Origin: JAITWN01 sp964384095 | GTDB lineage: Bacteria; Pseudomonadota; Gammaproteobacteria; SZUA-140 | NCBI GenBank assembly: GCA_964384095.1 | Contig: CAYLKC010000014.1 | Location: 1-31,317, forward strand | Direction: 5' to 3' | Length of the DNA stretch: 31,317 nucleotides | Shown here: one piece after another, positions 8,733 through 15,895 of the stretch | Layout: each line of letters starts with the position of its first letter | How positions within the stretch are numbered: the first letter of the stretch is position 1 | Made by a program: the position numbers and the translations under genes | The notes under the pieces: generated by a model | What the model saw: the letters and a program-made list of their open reading frames with translations, nothing else | Told to the model about the DNA's origin: nothing | Databases searched by the model: none

Positions 8733-9110
8733 ATGGATATCGATGAATCGGTCAATGTGTTCGGGGAGCCGCTCGAGTCGTGCAGCGAGCGCCCGCTCAC
8801 CGGTTTCTTTCGCGACGGCTGCTGCAACACCAGCGACGATGACATCGGGTCGCATACCGTCTGCATCCTCGCGACCGCGGAGTTCCTCGAGTACTCCCGC
8901 TTCCGCGGCAATGACCTCAGCACGCCGATCCCCGAGTTTGATTTCCCCGGCGTGCGTCCGGGCGATCGCTGGTGCCTGTGCGCCGGCCGCTGGCTCGAGG
9001 CCCATGCCCAAGGCATGGCACCGAAGGTCCTGCTGAAATCGACGCATCGTCGCGCGCTCGAGATCGTGCCGCTCGAATTGCTGCGCCAGTTCGCCGCCGA
9101 TCTCAATTGA
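8733..9110 (+). CDS. DUF2237 family protein
   Basis: A 125-residue cytoplasmic protein with the DUF2237 hallmarks: NVFGEPLESC, then LTGFFRDGCCNT, HTVCILATAEFLEYSR, RGNDLSTP, FPGVRPGDRWCLCAGRW and LEIVPLELL. Conserved Cys residues in DGCC and WCLCA suggest metal binding or redox structure, but no function is established for the family. It stands alone on the plus strand, divergent from the GIY-YIG gene. Its last two codons and stop (CTC AAT TGA) lie inside the left arm of a 34-bp inverted repeat, so the final residues may be supplied by that repeat. Confidence 0.9.
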   Translation: MDIDESVNVFGEPLESCSERPLTGFFRDGCCNTSDDDIGSHTVCILATAEFLEYSRFRGNDLSTPIPEFDFPGVRPGDRWCLCAGRWLEAHAQGMAPKVLLKSTHRRALEIVPLELLRQFAADLN

Positions 9111-9248
9111 CAGGCGCGGTACGCCCGGCGGGTTTTCTCCGCGAATGGCTCGCCTCGCTGCCGCTTCGCGGCACCCTTCGGGCTCCGGCGAGGCTGCGCT
9201 TGACTTCGCTGCGCAAACCCGCCGGGCGTACCGCGCCTGTCAATTGAG
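9102..9248. repeat. 34-bp perfect inverted repeat element spanning two gene ends
   Basis: Left arm 9102-9135 begins CTCAATTGACAGGCGCGG and ends GGCGGGTTT; right arm 9215-9248 is its exact reverse complement. The 79-base interior (9136-9214) contains a smaller CTCGCC / GGCGAG inverted pair. Both flanking convergent genes terminate within the arms, each ending Leu-Asn-stop. As RNA it would form a very stable hairpin and could terminate transcription both ways, though no T-tract follows. A miniature mobile element or a local inverted duplication are alternatives. Confidence 0.85.
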
Positions 9249-10943
9249 GTCCACCACCACCGGATCATGGTCCGATGACCGCCACGGCCCGGCCGCGCGA
9301 CGGCGGTTGAGTTCATGCAGCTCCGGTAGCTCGTCGGCGTTGACGTGCCAGAACGCGACGCCGTCGACCGCCGCCGCGAGCGCCGGGCTCGCAAGCGCGC
9401 CGTCGAGATAGCCGGACTCCCCCTGGAACACATAGCTGTAGCGTGACGCCTCCGGCAGGCGATCGGCGACGAGGTCGACGTAACCGGCCTCGCGCAGCAC
9501 CCGCACCGGATCCTCGTCGCCGTAGCTGTTGATGTCGCCGATGATCAGCACGCGATCCGTCCCGGTCTGATCCATGAGCCGCGCGAGAAACCTCGCCAGC
9601 GCCCGCGACTGCGCACTACGGCGCTCATTCCAGCAACCCTGGCCGCGATCGACGTCGCCGCTCGCCGGGCAACCCGATTTCGACTTGTGATGGATCACGG
9701 CGACGAGCATGTCAGCGCCGTCGTCGCCGGTCCGGAAATGCCCTGCGACCGGCGGGCGGTGATGGACCGGATCCTCGTCGATGAACGGCCCCGCGAGCAG
9801 CGTCACGCGGCGGGGATCCCACGCCAGCATCACGCGGATCGCATCGGCGCCGACCGGCCGGTCGAGTTCGAAGTGACGATAGCCGCGGTCGATCCCGACC
9901 GCCTCGCCAAGCCGGCGCGCGAGATCGGCGACCGCCGCGGGCCGGTTCTCGACCTCGACCAGTCCAACCAGGTCGGCGCCGAGTCTGGCTGCGACCGCTG
10001 ACAGCCGCGCGCGTTGCGCGTCGAGTTCGCGGGCGTTCGCGGCGCCCCGGCGCCCCGGCGTGAGAAAATAATTCTCGACATTGAAGCCGACGATACGCGC
10101 GCCGTTGCCGTGCCCGGGCGGCGCCGGTCGCGGATTGGCGTCACGGAATCGGACTGCGGCGACGTCGAGCGGATGCAAACGCCAGGCGCCGAAGGCGCGG
10201 GTCAGGATACCGCTCGCGGTGCGGACCTCACTGCCGACGCGACGCGTGCCGTCGCGGTCGACAAAGGGCACCGGTCGCGGGTCTGCCCGGTAACTGCCGT
10301 CGTCGAGTACCAGACGGCGGCGTGCATTGTCCTCCGTGCTGCCGCCCGCTGCGTTGGTCGGGCGGAACAGCCGCCCGCCGGCCGACAGCGTCAGGCTGCC
10401 GAAACGCGCGAGTTCGTGGTGGCCGGTCACGGTCAGCGGCGTGTCGATCCGCACGTACAGGCCTTCATGGTCGTCGAGGCCGTCCGTGGTGGCGGGCGGA
10501 AACGGCAGAGGCAGGGGTGCCGGCAGGCCCGGCGTGGCGCAGACCGTGAGCACCTCGACGCGACTCAACTGGCGCAGACCGCGAAACTCACCGGCGCGGG
10601 CGCGCACCGTGACCTCGACGCCCGGCGCGACCGGCGCCGCGTCGCGCGCCTGTTCGGGCGTGAATACGAAGATGCCGGCCGGGAGTCCGTCGTCATTCGC
10701 GACCGATTGCAGCCAGAAGCCGCGCAAGCGGTCCTCGCCGCGAAAGTCGCCGGTGACGACGCCGCGCACCGTGACGCGCTGACCCTGCAGGGCATCGCCG
10801 GCCGTGCCCTTCAGTGCCGCGATCGGCGTCAGGCCGGTGGTCGGACAGTCGGCATAGGCTGCGAGCGGCAGCAGGGAAATGAACAGCAGCAGCGCAAGGT
10901 GGCGCAGCGGGTTCGGCACTGAAATTCGTCGTTGGACCATCAT
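9240..10943 (-). CDS. Secreted ExeM/NucH-type nuclease (endonuclease/exonuclease/phosphatase fold)
   Basis: A 567-residue exported protein with a Sec signal (ending LLPLAAYA, about residue 31). The N-terminal half has OB-fold-like strands (VTVRGVVTGDFRG, LRGFWLQS), typical of ExeM-like extracellular nucleases. The C-terminal half is a Mg2+-dependent DNase-I-like domain: VGFNVENYF, VGLVEVENR (catalytic Glu), AVIHHKSKSGCP, IIGDINSYGDEDP (Asp/Asn) and the terminal SSDHDPVVVD (Asp-His pair). Likely role: degrading extracellular DNA for phosphate or nucleotides, or remodelling biofilm. Start: two consecutive ATGs (10943, 10940) without a clear ribosome site. The last codons LN-stop fall in the inverted repeat at 9215-9248. 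Confidence 0.9.
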   Translation of the reverse strand: MMVQRRISVPNPLRHLALLLFISLLPLAAYADCPTTGLTPIAALKGTAGDALQGQRVTVRGVVTGDFRGEDRLRGFWLQSVANDDGLPAGIFVFTPEQARDAAPVAPGVEVTVRARAGEFRGLRQLSRVEVLTVCATPGLPAPLPLPFPPATTDGLDDHEGLYVRIDTPLTVTGHHELARFGSLTLSAGGRLFRPTNAAGGSTEDNARRRLVLDDGSYRADPRPVPFVDRDGTRRVGSEVRTASGILTRAFGAWRLHPLDVAAVRFRDANPRPAPPGHGNGARIVGFNVENYFLTPGRRGAANARELDAQRARLSAVAARLGADLVGLVEVENRPAAVADLARRLGEAVGIDRGYRHFELDRPVGADAIRVMLAWDPRRVTLLAGPFIDEDPVHHRPPVAGHFRTGDDGADMLVAVIHHKSKSGCPASGDVDRGQGCWNERRSAQSRALARFLARLMDQTGTDRVLIIGDINSYGDEDPVRVLREAGYVDLVADRLPEASRYSYVFQGESGYLDGALASPALAAAVDGVAFWHVNADELPELHELNRRRAAGPWRSSDHDPVVVDLN

Positions 10944-10996
10944 GGGATAATATCAGTCGCAAGCACCGATTCGGAGCCGGCAGCCGGAATGCGCGC

Positions 10997-11647
10997 ATGA
11001 GCGATCGCAATATCAGATACTACGAAGACCATGCCACGCGCTATTTCCGCGATACCGTCGCCGCAGATCTGACCCCGCTGTATGCCCGCTTCCTGCAACA
11101 CATACCGCCGGGCGGTTCGATCCTCGATGCCGGTTGCGGGTCGGGACGCGACACACGCGCGTTTATCGAGCGCGGCTACCGGGTCACCGCGATCGATGCG
11201 AGTCCCGCGCTCGCGGCACTCGCGCAGCAACATATCGGACAGCCGGTTGCGGTGCTGCGCATCGAGGACATCGATGCGAGCGCGGCCTATGACGGCGTCT
11301 GGGCATGCGCGAGCCTGTTGCACATCCCGTTGCCGGCACTGCCGTCGGTGCTGGCGCGGATCGGGCGGGCCCTGCGGACGGGCGGCGTACTCTATGCGTC
11401 ATTCAAGCATGGCCGCGGAGCGCACGCGCGGGACGGGCGCCACTTCACCGACCTCGATGAGGCGGGCCTGCAGGATCTGCTCGCCCGCGCGCCCGGCTGG
11501 CAGCTGCTCGACAGCTGGATCAGTGACGATGCGCGTCCGGGGCGTGAACAGGAATCCTGGTTCAATGTCCTGATGACGGTGCGCCCCGCGCAGGGCGGAT
11601 CCGATCCAGAGGCGCAGGCCCGTGACCCGTCCGGTACGGTCCGGTGA
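10997..11647 (+). CDS. Class I SAM-dependent methyltransferase
   Basis: A 216-residue cytoplasmic protein. Motif I SILDAGCGSGRDT (residues 41-53) binds S-adenosylmethionine; the acidic end of strand 2 is VTAIDAS; motif IV-like DGVWACASLLHIP and LRTGGVLYASFK complete a standard Rossmann methyltransferase. The N-terminal RYYEDHATRYFRDT is shared by many small TehB/UbiE-like enzymes. Substrate cannot be told from sequence. The last codons overlap the photolyase GTG by four bases (GTGA), so the two are translationally coupled. Confidence 0.9.
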   Translation: MSDRNIRYYEDHATRYFRDTVAADLTPLYARFLQHIPPGGSILDAGCGSGRDTRAFIERGYRVTAIDASPALAALAQQHIGQPVAVLRIEDIDASAAYDGVWACASLLHIPLPALPSVLARIGRALRTGGVLYASFKHGRGAHARDGRHFTDLDEAGLQDLLARAPGWQLLDSWISDDARPGREQESWFNVLMTVRPAQGGSDPEAQARDPSGTVR

Positions 11648-13071
11648 CGGCCGCCGCGCAGCGCCCCGTCCTGTTCCGCTTTCGCCGCGACCTGCGGCTC
11701 GGCGATCATCCGGGGCTCACGGCCGCCTGCGCCTCCGGCGCGCCGGTGATCCCGCTGTTCATCCTCGATCGCGCGACCGGGGCGCTCGGCGCCGCGCCGA
11801 AGTGGCGCCTCGGCCTTGCCCTCGCTGAATTACGCAAGCGTCTGCGCGCGCTCGGCAGCGATCTGGTGCTGCGGCGCGGCGAACCGGCCGACGTTTTGCG
11901 CGCGCTCGCGCGCGAGACCGGCGCGCGCGCGGTCCACGCCTCCCGTTACTATCTGCGCGAGAGCGTCGAAGACGATGAGTCGCTCGGCAGGACACTCGCC
12001 GAGGAAGGCATCGACTATGCGACGCACCCCGGCTTCCTGCTGCACGAGCCGTGGTCGGTGGAGTCCGGCAGCGGCGGTTTTTACAGGGTCTATACCCCGT
12101 ACTGGCGCACGGTCGCGACCCGTGAAATCTCCGCGCCGCTGCCGGCGGTCACTTCGATGCCCGCGCCCGCGCGGTGGCCGGCATCGGACGATCTCGACGT
12201 CTGGCGGCTCGGCGCCGCGATGCAACGCGGCGCGGCGGTCGTCGGCCGCTTCCTCCGCGTCGGTGAGGCTGCAGCGAGCGAGCGCCTTTCGGAGTTTCTC
12301 GACGGCCCGGTCCACGACTACGCGCGCGACCGCGATCGCCCCGATCGCGCGGCAACCTCGCGGCTGTCCGAAAACCTGACATATGGCGAGATCTCCCCGC
12401 GCACGCTCTGGCATGCCGCCTGGCAGGCGCTGCACGCCGGCGCGCAGGGCGCGGAAGTATTTCTGAAGGAGCTGGTCTGGCGCGAGTTCGCCTGGCATCT
12501 CGCGTGGCATACGCCGCAGTTACTGGACCGGAACTGGCGTCCCGAATGGGATCGCTTTCCGTGGCGCGGCGACAACGAAGACGCCGAACGCTGGCGGCGC
12601 GGGCAGACCGGCGAGCCGATCATCGACGCCGGCATGCGCGAGCTCTATGTCACCGGCACGATGCACAATCGCGTGCGCATGCTGGTCGCGAGCTATCTGA
12701 CCAAGCACCTGATGACCCACTGGCGCGTCGGCCAGGCATGGTTCGCCGACTGCCTGATCGACTGGGACCCGGCCGCGAATGCGCTCGGCTGGCAATGGAC
12801 CGCCGGCTCAGGACCGGATGCGGCGCCGTTCTTCCGGATATTCAATCCGGCGACGCAGGCGGAGCGGTTCGATCCGAACGGGGCGTATCGGAGGCGGTTT
12901 GTTGCGGGATGGGTTGGCGAGGCCGCGCATCCGGATGCACTGGCATATTTCGACGCGGCACCGCGGTGCTGGGGGTCCGCGCCGTCGGACCCTTATCCTG
13001 TAGCAATGGTGGATTTGAAGGAAGGGAGAGAAACGGCGCTGGCAGCGTACCAGCATTTGAAAAGTGGCTGA
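11644..13071 (+). CDS. phrB: Deoxyribodipyrimidine photo-lyase (CPD photolyase, class I)
   Basis: Photolyase uses blue/near-UV light to split cyclobutane pyrimidine dimers, with FADH- as catalyst and an antenna pigment. The 475-residue protein has the N-terminal Rossmann antenna domain (VLFRFRRDLRLGDHPGL), and the FAD-binding helical domain with LKELVWREFAWH, TGEPIIDAGMRELYVTGTMH, NRVRMLVASYLTKHL and WDPAANALGWQWTAGSG, including Trp residues expected for the electron-transfer chain. Length matches E. coli PhrB (472). GTG start overlaps the methyltransferase stop. The N-terminus MTAAAQRPVLF is normal. Presence suggests the organism meets light at least sometimes. Confidence 0.95.
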   Translation: MTAAAQRPVLFRFRRDLRLGDHPGLTAACASGAPVIPLFILDRATGALGAAPKWRLGLALAELRKRLRALGSDLVLRRGEPADVLRALARETGARAVHASRYYLRESVEDDESLGRTLAEEGIDYATHPGFLLHEPWSVESGSGGFYRVYTPYWRTVATREISAPLPAVTSMPAPARWPASDDLDVWRLGAAMQRGAAVVGRFLRVGEAAASERLSEFLDGPVHDYARDRDRPDRAATSRLSENLTYGEISPRTLWHAAWQALHAGAQGAEVFLKELVWREFAWHLAWHTPQLLDRNWRPEWDRFPWRGDNEDAERWRRGQTGEPIIDAGMRELYVTGTMHNRVRMLVASYLTKHLMTHWRVGQAWFADCLIDWDPAANALGWQWTAGSGPDAAPFFRIFNPATQAERFDPNGAYRRRFVAGWVGEAAHPDALAYFDAAPRCWGSAPSDPYPVAMVDLKEGRETALAAYQHLKSG

Positions 13072-13121
13072 TCTATAAGGAGTAAAGTCCCGCGGTTTCA
13101 GTGCCTGAGTCTGACGGTGTT

Positions 13122-13138
13122 ATCAGGCATATCCTGAT
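13122..13138. repeat. Short palindrome in the photolyase-antitoxin gap
   Basis: ATCAGGCATATCCTGAT is a 6-bp inverted repeat with a 5-base loop, and an alternative pairing TGCCTGA (13102-13108) with TCAGGCA (13123-13129) competes with it. There is no T-tract. It lies just upstream of the probable antitoxin promoter and might be part of its control region or the 3' end of the photolyase transcript. Confidence 0.35.
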
Positions 13139-13187
13139 TGCACGCGGTAAGGAGAGGGGTATAATATTACTTCCTTACATCCTTACC
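13138..13187 (+). promoter_or_regulatory. Promoter and inverted-repeat operator of the AbrB/PIN module
   Basis: TTGCAC (13138-13143), a 16-base spacer and a perfect TATAAT (13160-13165) form the promoter. The half-site GGTAAGGA (13146-13153) lies between the boxes; its reverse complement appears twice just after the -10, as TCCTTAC (13172-13178) and TCCTTACC (13180-13187). This arrangement around the -10 is what autorepression by an antitoxin or a toxin-antitoxin complex would need. Confidence 0.6.
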
Positions 13188-13198
13188 AGGCTGACGCC

Positions 13199-13423
13199 AT
13201 GCTAGCCAAGCGAACCAGCAAGAACCAGCTCACCCTCCCCAAGGCGATCGTGGAGGAGGTCGGCGAATCCGAATATTACGACGTGACGATCGAGCACGGT
13301 CGTATCGTGCTGACACCGGTGACCGTGCAGCGCGCCGATGCCGTGCGATCGAAGCTCGCGGAACTCGGGATCTCCGAGGCGGATGTCAGGGATGCGGTCG
13401 CATGGGCGCGAAAGCGTCGGTGA
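13199..13423 (+). CDS. AbrB/MazE-type antitoxin
   Basis: A 74-residue protein. The N-terminal half (KRTSKNQLTLPKAIVEEVG, then YYDVTIEHGRIVLTPV) is the swapped-hairpin AbrB/SpoVT DNA-binding fold, which dimerises and binds operators. The basic C-terminal helix (LAELGISEADVRDAVAWARKRR) would wrap the toxin. It precedes a PIN-domain gene with which it overlaps by 22 bases, the standard order for a type II toxin-antitoxin pair. It probably represses its own promoter at the GTAAGGA inverted repeats just upstream. Confidence 0.88.
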   Translation: MLAKRTSKNQLTLPKAIVEEVGESEYYDVTIEHGRIVLTPVTVQRADAVRSKLAELGISEADVRDAVAWARKRR

Positions 13424-13848
13424 AGCCGCCGCGGGTTGTCCTCGATACCAACTGCGTCGTCTCGGCCCTGCTGTTCACCGGCGGCAGGCTCGCGTGGCTG
13501 CGCCGGGGCTGGCAACAGCGCGATTTCATTCCTTTGGTCAGCCGCGATACGGCCGGCGAGTTGATCCGCGTGCTGAATTATCCGAAGTTCAGGCTTTCCG
13601 AATCAGCACAGGAAACCCTGCTGGCCGATTATCTGCCGTACACGGAAACGGTAAATATAAAGCCTGGCCGCTACCCGACGCCTGAGCTGGCAGACCCGGA
13701 CGACATGATGTTCGTCGTGCTGGCGATTTCTGGCAAAGCGGATGCGTTGGTCAGCGGTGATGGTCAGTTGCTCAAGATCAAAAGGATCGGCAAGGGGATA
13801 CCGGTACTGTCTGTGGAAAGATTTGCGGGATGGCTGGAGGATTGCTGA
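13402..13848 (+). CDS. PIN-domain toxin (COG1569-type ribonuclease)
   Basis: A 148-residue putative toxin ribonuclease. Acidic metal-binding residues are in the expected places: VVLDTNCVVSALLF (first Asp), DTAGELIRVL (Glu), ELADPDDMMFVVLAI (Asp pair) and ADALVSGDGQLLK (last Asp). Length and the ending (GIPVLSVERFAGWL) fit the PIN_3/COG1569 group, a toxin component that probably cleaves RNA with Mg2+. ATG 13402 lies inside the antitoxin gene; GTG 13420, which overlaps the antitoxin stop by four bases, is an alternative start that trims six residues. No damage is visible. Confidence 0.87.
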   Translation: MGAKASVKPPRVVLDTNCVVSALLFTGGRLAWLRRGWQQRDFIPLVSRDTAGELIRVLNYPKFRLSESAQETLLADYLPYTETVNIKPGRYPTPELADPDDMMFVVLAISGKADALVSGDGQLLKIKRIGKGIPVLSVERFAGWLEDC

Positions 13849-13888
13849 CTTTATTTAATCAGGAGAAAGTGAGTTTTAAAATTTTCTT

Positions 13889-14344
13889 TTACCTACCGCC
13901 CTCTAATTCAGCATCACCCGTCTCATTTAAGAGCCAGTTAGCAGCATAGTCAATGACCTCGTTCAGATCGCGCTGACCTTTGCCTTTAAGCGCACATTCC
14001 CAGACGATCAATGTACGCCAATCCTGTGTCTTGTAGTCAGCAAGATTCCTGGCATCACGGATCATATTGGAGCTTATCTTCTCCTTCCAGAATTCCTCTC
14101 TGGAGGTCGGCCATTTGAACAGATGACAATTGTGACCGTGCCAAAAGCAGCCATTAACCAATATGATGGCGCGATACTTTGGAAATACCAGGTCAGGCTT
14201 CCCGGGTAGCTGCCCATAATGCAGCCGAAATCTGAATCCCTTTCGATGTAGACCCGAACGCAATAACAATTCCGGCTTTGTATTCTTGCCGCGAATCCCG
14301 GACATCATTCGCGACCTGGTCTTGCGATCAACTACATCAGTCAT
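13889..14344 (-). CDS. vsr: Very short patch repair endonuclease Vsr
   Basis: Vsr nicks DNA 5' of the T in T:G mismatches that arise when 5-methylcytosine deaminates at Dcm-type sites. The 151-residue protein starts at ATG 14344 (MTDVVDRKTRSRMMSGI), overlapping the restriction gene stop by four bases. It shows the expected PGKPDLVF (catalytic Asp51), CFWHGHNC and WECALKGK segments. Zn ligands fall at Cys66, His71, Cys73 and Cys117, the same numbers as in E. coli Vsr; His69 is kept, while position 64 is Asn instead of His, as in some homologues. It is the last gene of the restriction operon and should protect methylated sites from C-to-T mutation. A longer reading upstream has no support. Confidence 0.93.
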   Translation of the reverse strand: MTDVVDRKTRSRMMSGIRGKNTKPELLLRSGLHRKGFRFRLHYGQLPGKPDLVFPKYRAIILVNGCFWHGHNCHLFKWPTSREEFWKEKISSNMIRDARNLADYKTQDWRTLIVWECALKGKGQRDLNEVIDYAANWLLNETGDAELEGGR

Positions 14345-15570
14345 GTGGTGGGTATGTTGTACCGGCCTTGCCGATCCTTCACCTCGGCTATGAAGTCGTT
14401 TACAGACCACAGCCAGGATCTTTGCTTATCTGTGTAGGTTTCCTGTACCGGATACGGGACAACCAGTTGCAGCTTATTGGCTTGCATCTCACTGGTTTGA
14501 AATGTGGATATACCGGGTTCAAGCGTTGCGAGGTGCTTGCCGCGTATACGGTCCGCCTCTGCGAGTACCTGACGCCATCTGTCCTTGCAGGTGGATTTGA
14601 CCCCGAGCATCGTCAGCCCTTCAACAGGGAATCCGGAATCATGGTATTCAATGGCGCCGGGAAACAGGAAATCAGGCTTGGTGCGGTTTTCTGTCTCCGC
14701 GCCCCGCTGGAAGCGGATCTCATGGCTTGTGAATATGTATTCCAGGTGATGCTCGAACGCATGGCCTGCCCGACTTTTTCTTCTGTTCTGAACGCTGAGG
14801 GAATAGGAGATAAATGATTCTATATCGGGGAATCCCTCATCCAGACGCTGCTCTACAAGATGTCGCTCAAGTAGTCGAAAGAGCTGCTCTTCGGTATCCA
14901 TCAGCGCTACCAACGTAGCGTCCGGTCTGGTAACCGGATCGATATCTGCCGCCACCTCCCGTGCAAACGATGAAAATTCCTTTGTGGAAGGGAATTTTCC
15001 ATCGAAACGCGCGATAATCCTTTCAAGCCAGTTATCGTCAGGGACCCGGGTCTCTATGCCCAGTTGTTCAAGTATCCAGTGCGCGGCCCATGATGATTTC
15101 GCATCATCATGATCGAGGCGCTTCGCTTTGAATGCCTCGCCAGCGCTGTCCAGACCGAAAAGCCAGATCAGCTGTTGTTCTCCGCTGCTTCCTGACTCGG
15201 CAAATACAAGCAATAGTGAATTATCGCGGGTCTTTGCAATCACAAAGAGCATCCCGGGGGCGATAGCTTCCGTAACGGCGTTGTTGTCATAATACAGCCG
15301 CAATTCCGGTGATCGGTGCGCCTTTCCCCGGCGGCTGTCGTACCATGAAACGCGGCCATCGACGCTTATCGATCTGTCTTCATCCTCCGAGAGAAGAATA
15401 AAGCGCGCCGGAAATTTAAGGGTATCGACCCCGGGATCTCCCAGATACAGCTTGAATCCCGCCTTGACCAGTCCGCCCACCTCATGCTGATTGGATCGGG
15501 ACTGATCGGCATCCACGACAGACAGATACTTCCAGGCGATACCTTCGAAGTAGTTGTCTATATATTCCAT
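14341..15570 (-). CDS. EcoRII-like type II restriction endonuclease
   Basis: A 409-residue enzyme (EcoRII has about 404). The C-terminal catalytic domain (about 225-400) carries the EcoRII-C pattern: RRKSRAGHAFEHHLEYIF, TENRTKPDFLFPG (Pro-Asp at 299-300), MLGVKSTCKDRWRQVL (Lys325 and Lys329 of the PD-(D/E)xK-like core), EADRIRGKHLATL and LQLVVP. The N-terminal 180 residues match in length the effector-binding domain of EcoRII, which makes that enzyme type IIE (it needs a second site), unlike the short PspGI/SsoII relatives. Likely target: CCWGG or a close variant, inferred from the family, the Dcm-like methylase and vsr. The start at 15570 lies 23 bases after the 92-aa gene. Confidence 0.9.
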   Translation of the reverse strand: MEYIDNYFEGIAWKYLSVVDADQSRSNQHEVGGLVKAGFKLYLGDPGVDTLKFPARFILLSEDEDRSISVDGRVSWYDSRRGKAHRSPELRLYYDNNAVTEAIAPGMLFVIAKTRDNSLLLVFAESGSSGEQQLIWLFGLDSAGEAFKAKRLDHDDAKSSWAAHWILEQLGIETRVPDDNWLERIIARFDGKFPSTKEFSSFAREVAADIDPVTRPDATLVALMDTEEQLFRLLERHLVEQRLDEGFPDIESFISYSLSVQNRRKSRAGHAFEHHLEYIFTSHEIRFQRGAETENRTKPDFLFPGAIEYHDSGFPVEGLTMLGVKSTCKDRWRQVLAEADRIRGKHLATLEPGISTFQTSEMQANKLQLVVPYPVQETYTDKQRSWLWSVNDFIAEVKDRQGRYNIPTT

Positions 15571-15593
15571 GGATGACAGGCCGCCGTCAGGTA

Positions 15594-15872
15594 TCAGCTG
15601 TCGTACCGGATTCCAAGGCGTTCCAGGAAAACCGGAAGCGCTGCCTCGTAAACATCATTCCCGTAACAATCGAACATTTCATCCAGAATGTGCTCGATAT
15701 GCTTGCATTCTTCCGGAGTAAAGACCGGGCTATTGTCAGATATGGATACGATGGTCTCCGGTGAATCGTCAGGATGGAACAGCAAGTCACGGTCAGCCAT
15801 TATTGAGAACCATGTATTCATGCCGGCATGTGACTGGTCATTCCACTCGGGTACTCTCTGTAATACTGTCAT
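15594..15872 (-). CDS. 92-residue protein of unknown function inside the R-M operon
   Basis: A small acidic protein between methyltransferase and endonuclease genes. It is very probably translated: AAGGAGG lies five bases before the ATG at 15872, the best ribosome site of the operon, and the gaps to both neighbours are only 23 bases. It has no signal, membrane helix or HTH that I can see, so it does not look like a classic C (controller) protein. The C-terminal half (FTPEECKHIEHILDEMFDC and VFLERLGIRY) is likely helical. I do not recognise a family. Roles such as modulating the endonuclease, binding the methylase or helping establishment in a new host are guesses. Confidence 0.75.
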   Translation of the reverse strand: MTVLQRVPEWNDQSHAGMNTWFSIMADRDLLFHPDDSPETIVSISDNSPVFTPEECKHIEHILDEMFDCYGNDVYEAALPVFLERLGIRYDS

Positions 15873-15895
15873 GATAGCCTCCTTGCGTTCAGGTG

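Noticed and set aside
10014..10922. 302-codon plus-strand open frame
   Set aside because: Antisense to the secreted nuclease, which has clear catalytic motifs and a signal peptide.
14278..14817. 179-codon plus-strand open frame in the restriction island
   Set aside because: Antisense to the EcoRII-like nuclease and vsr, both of which have conserved catalytic residues.
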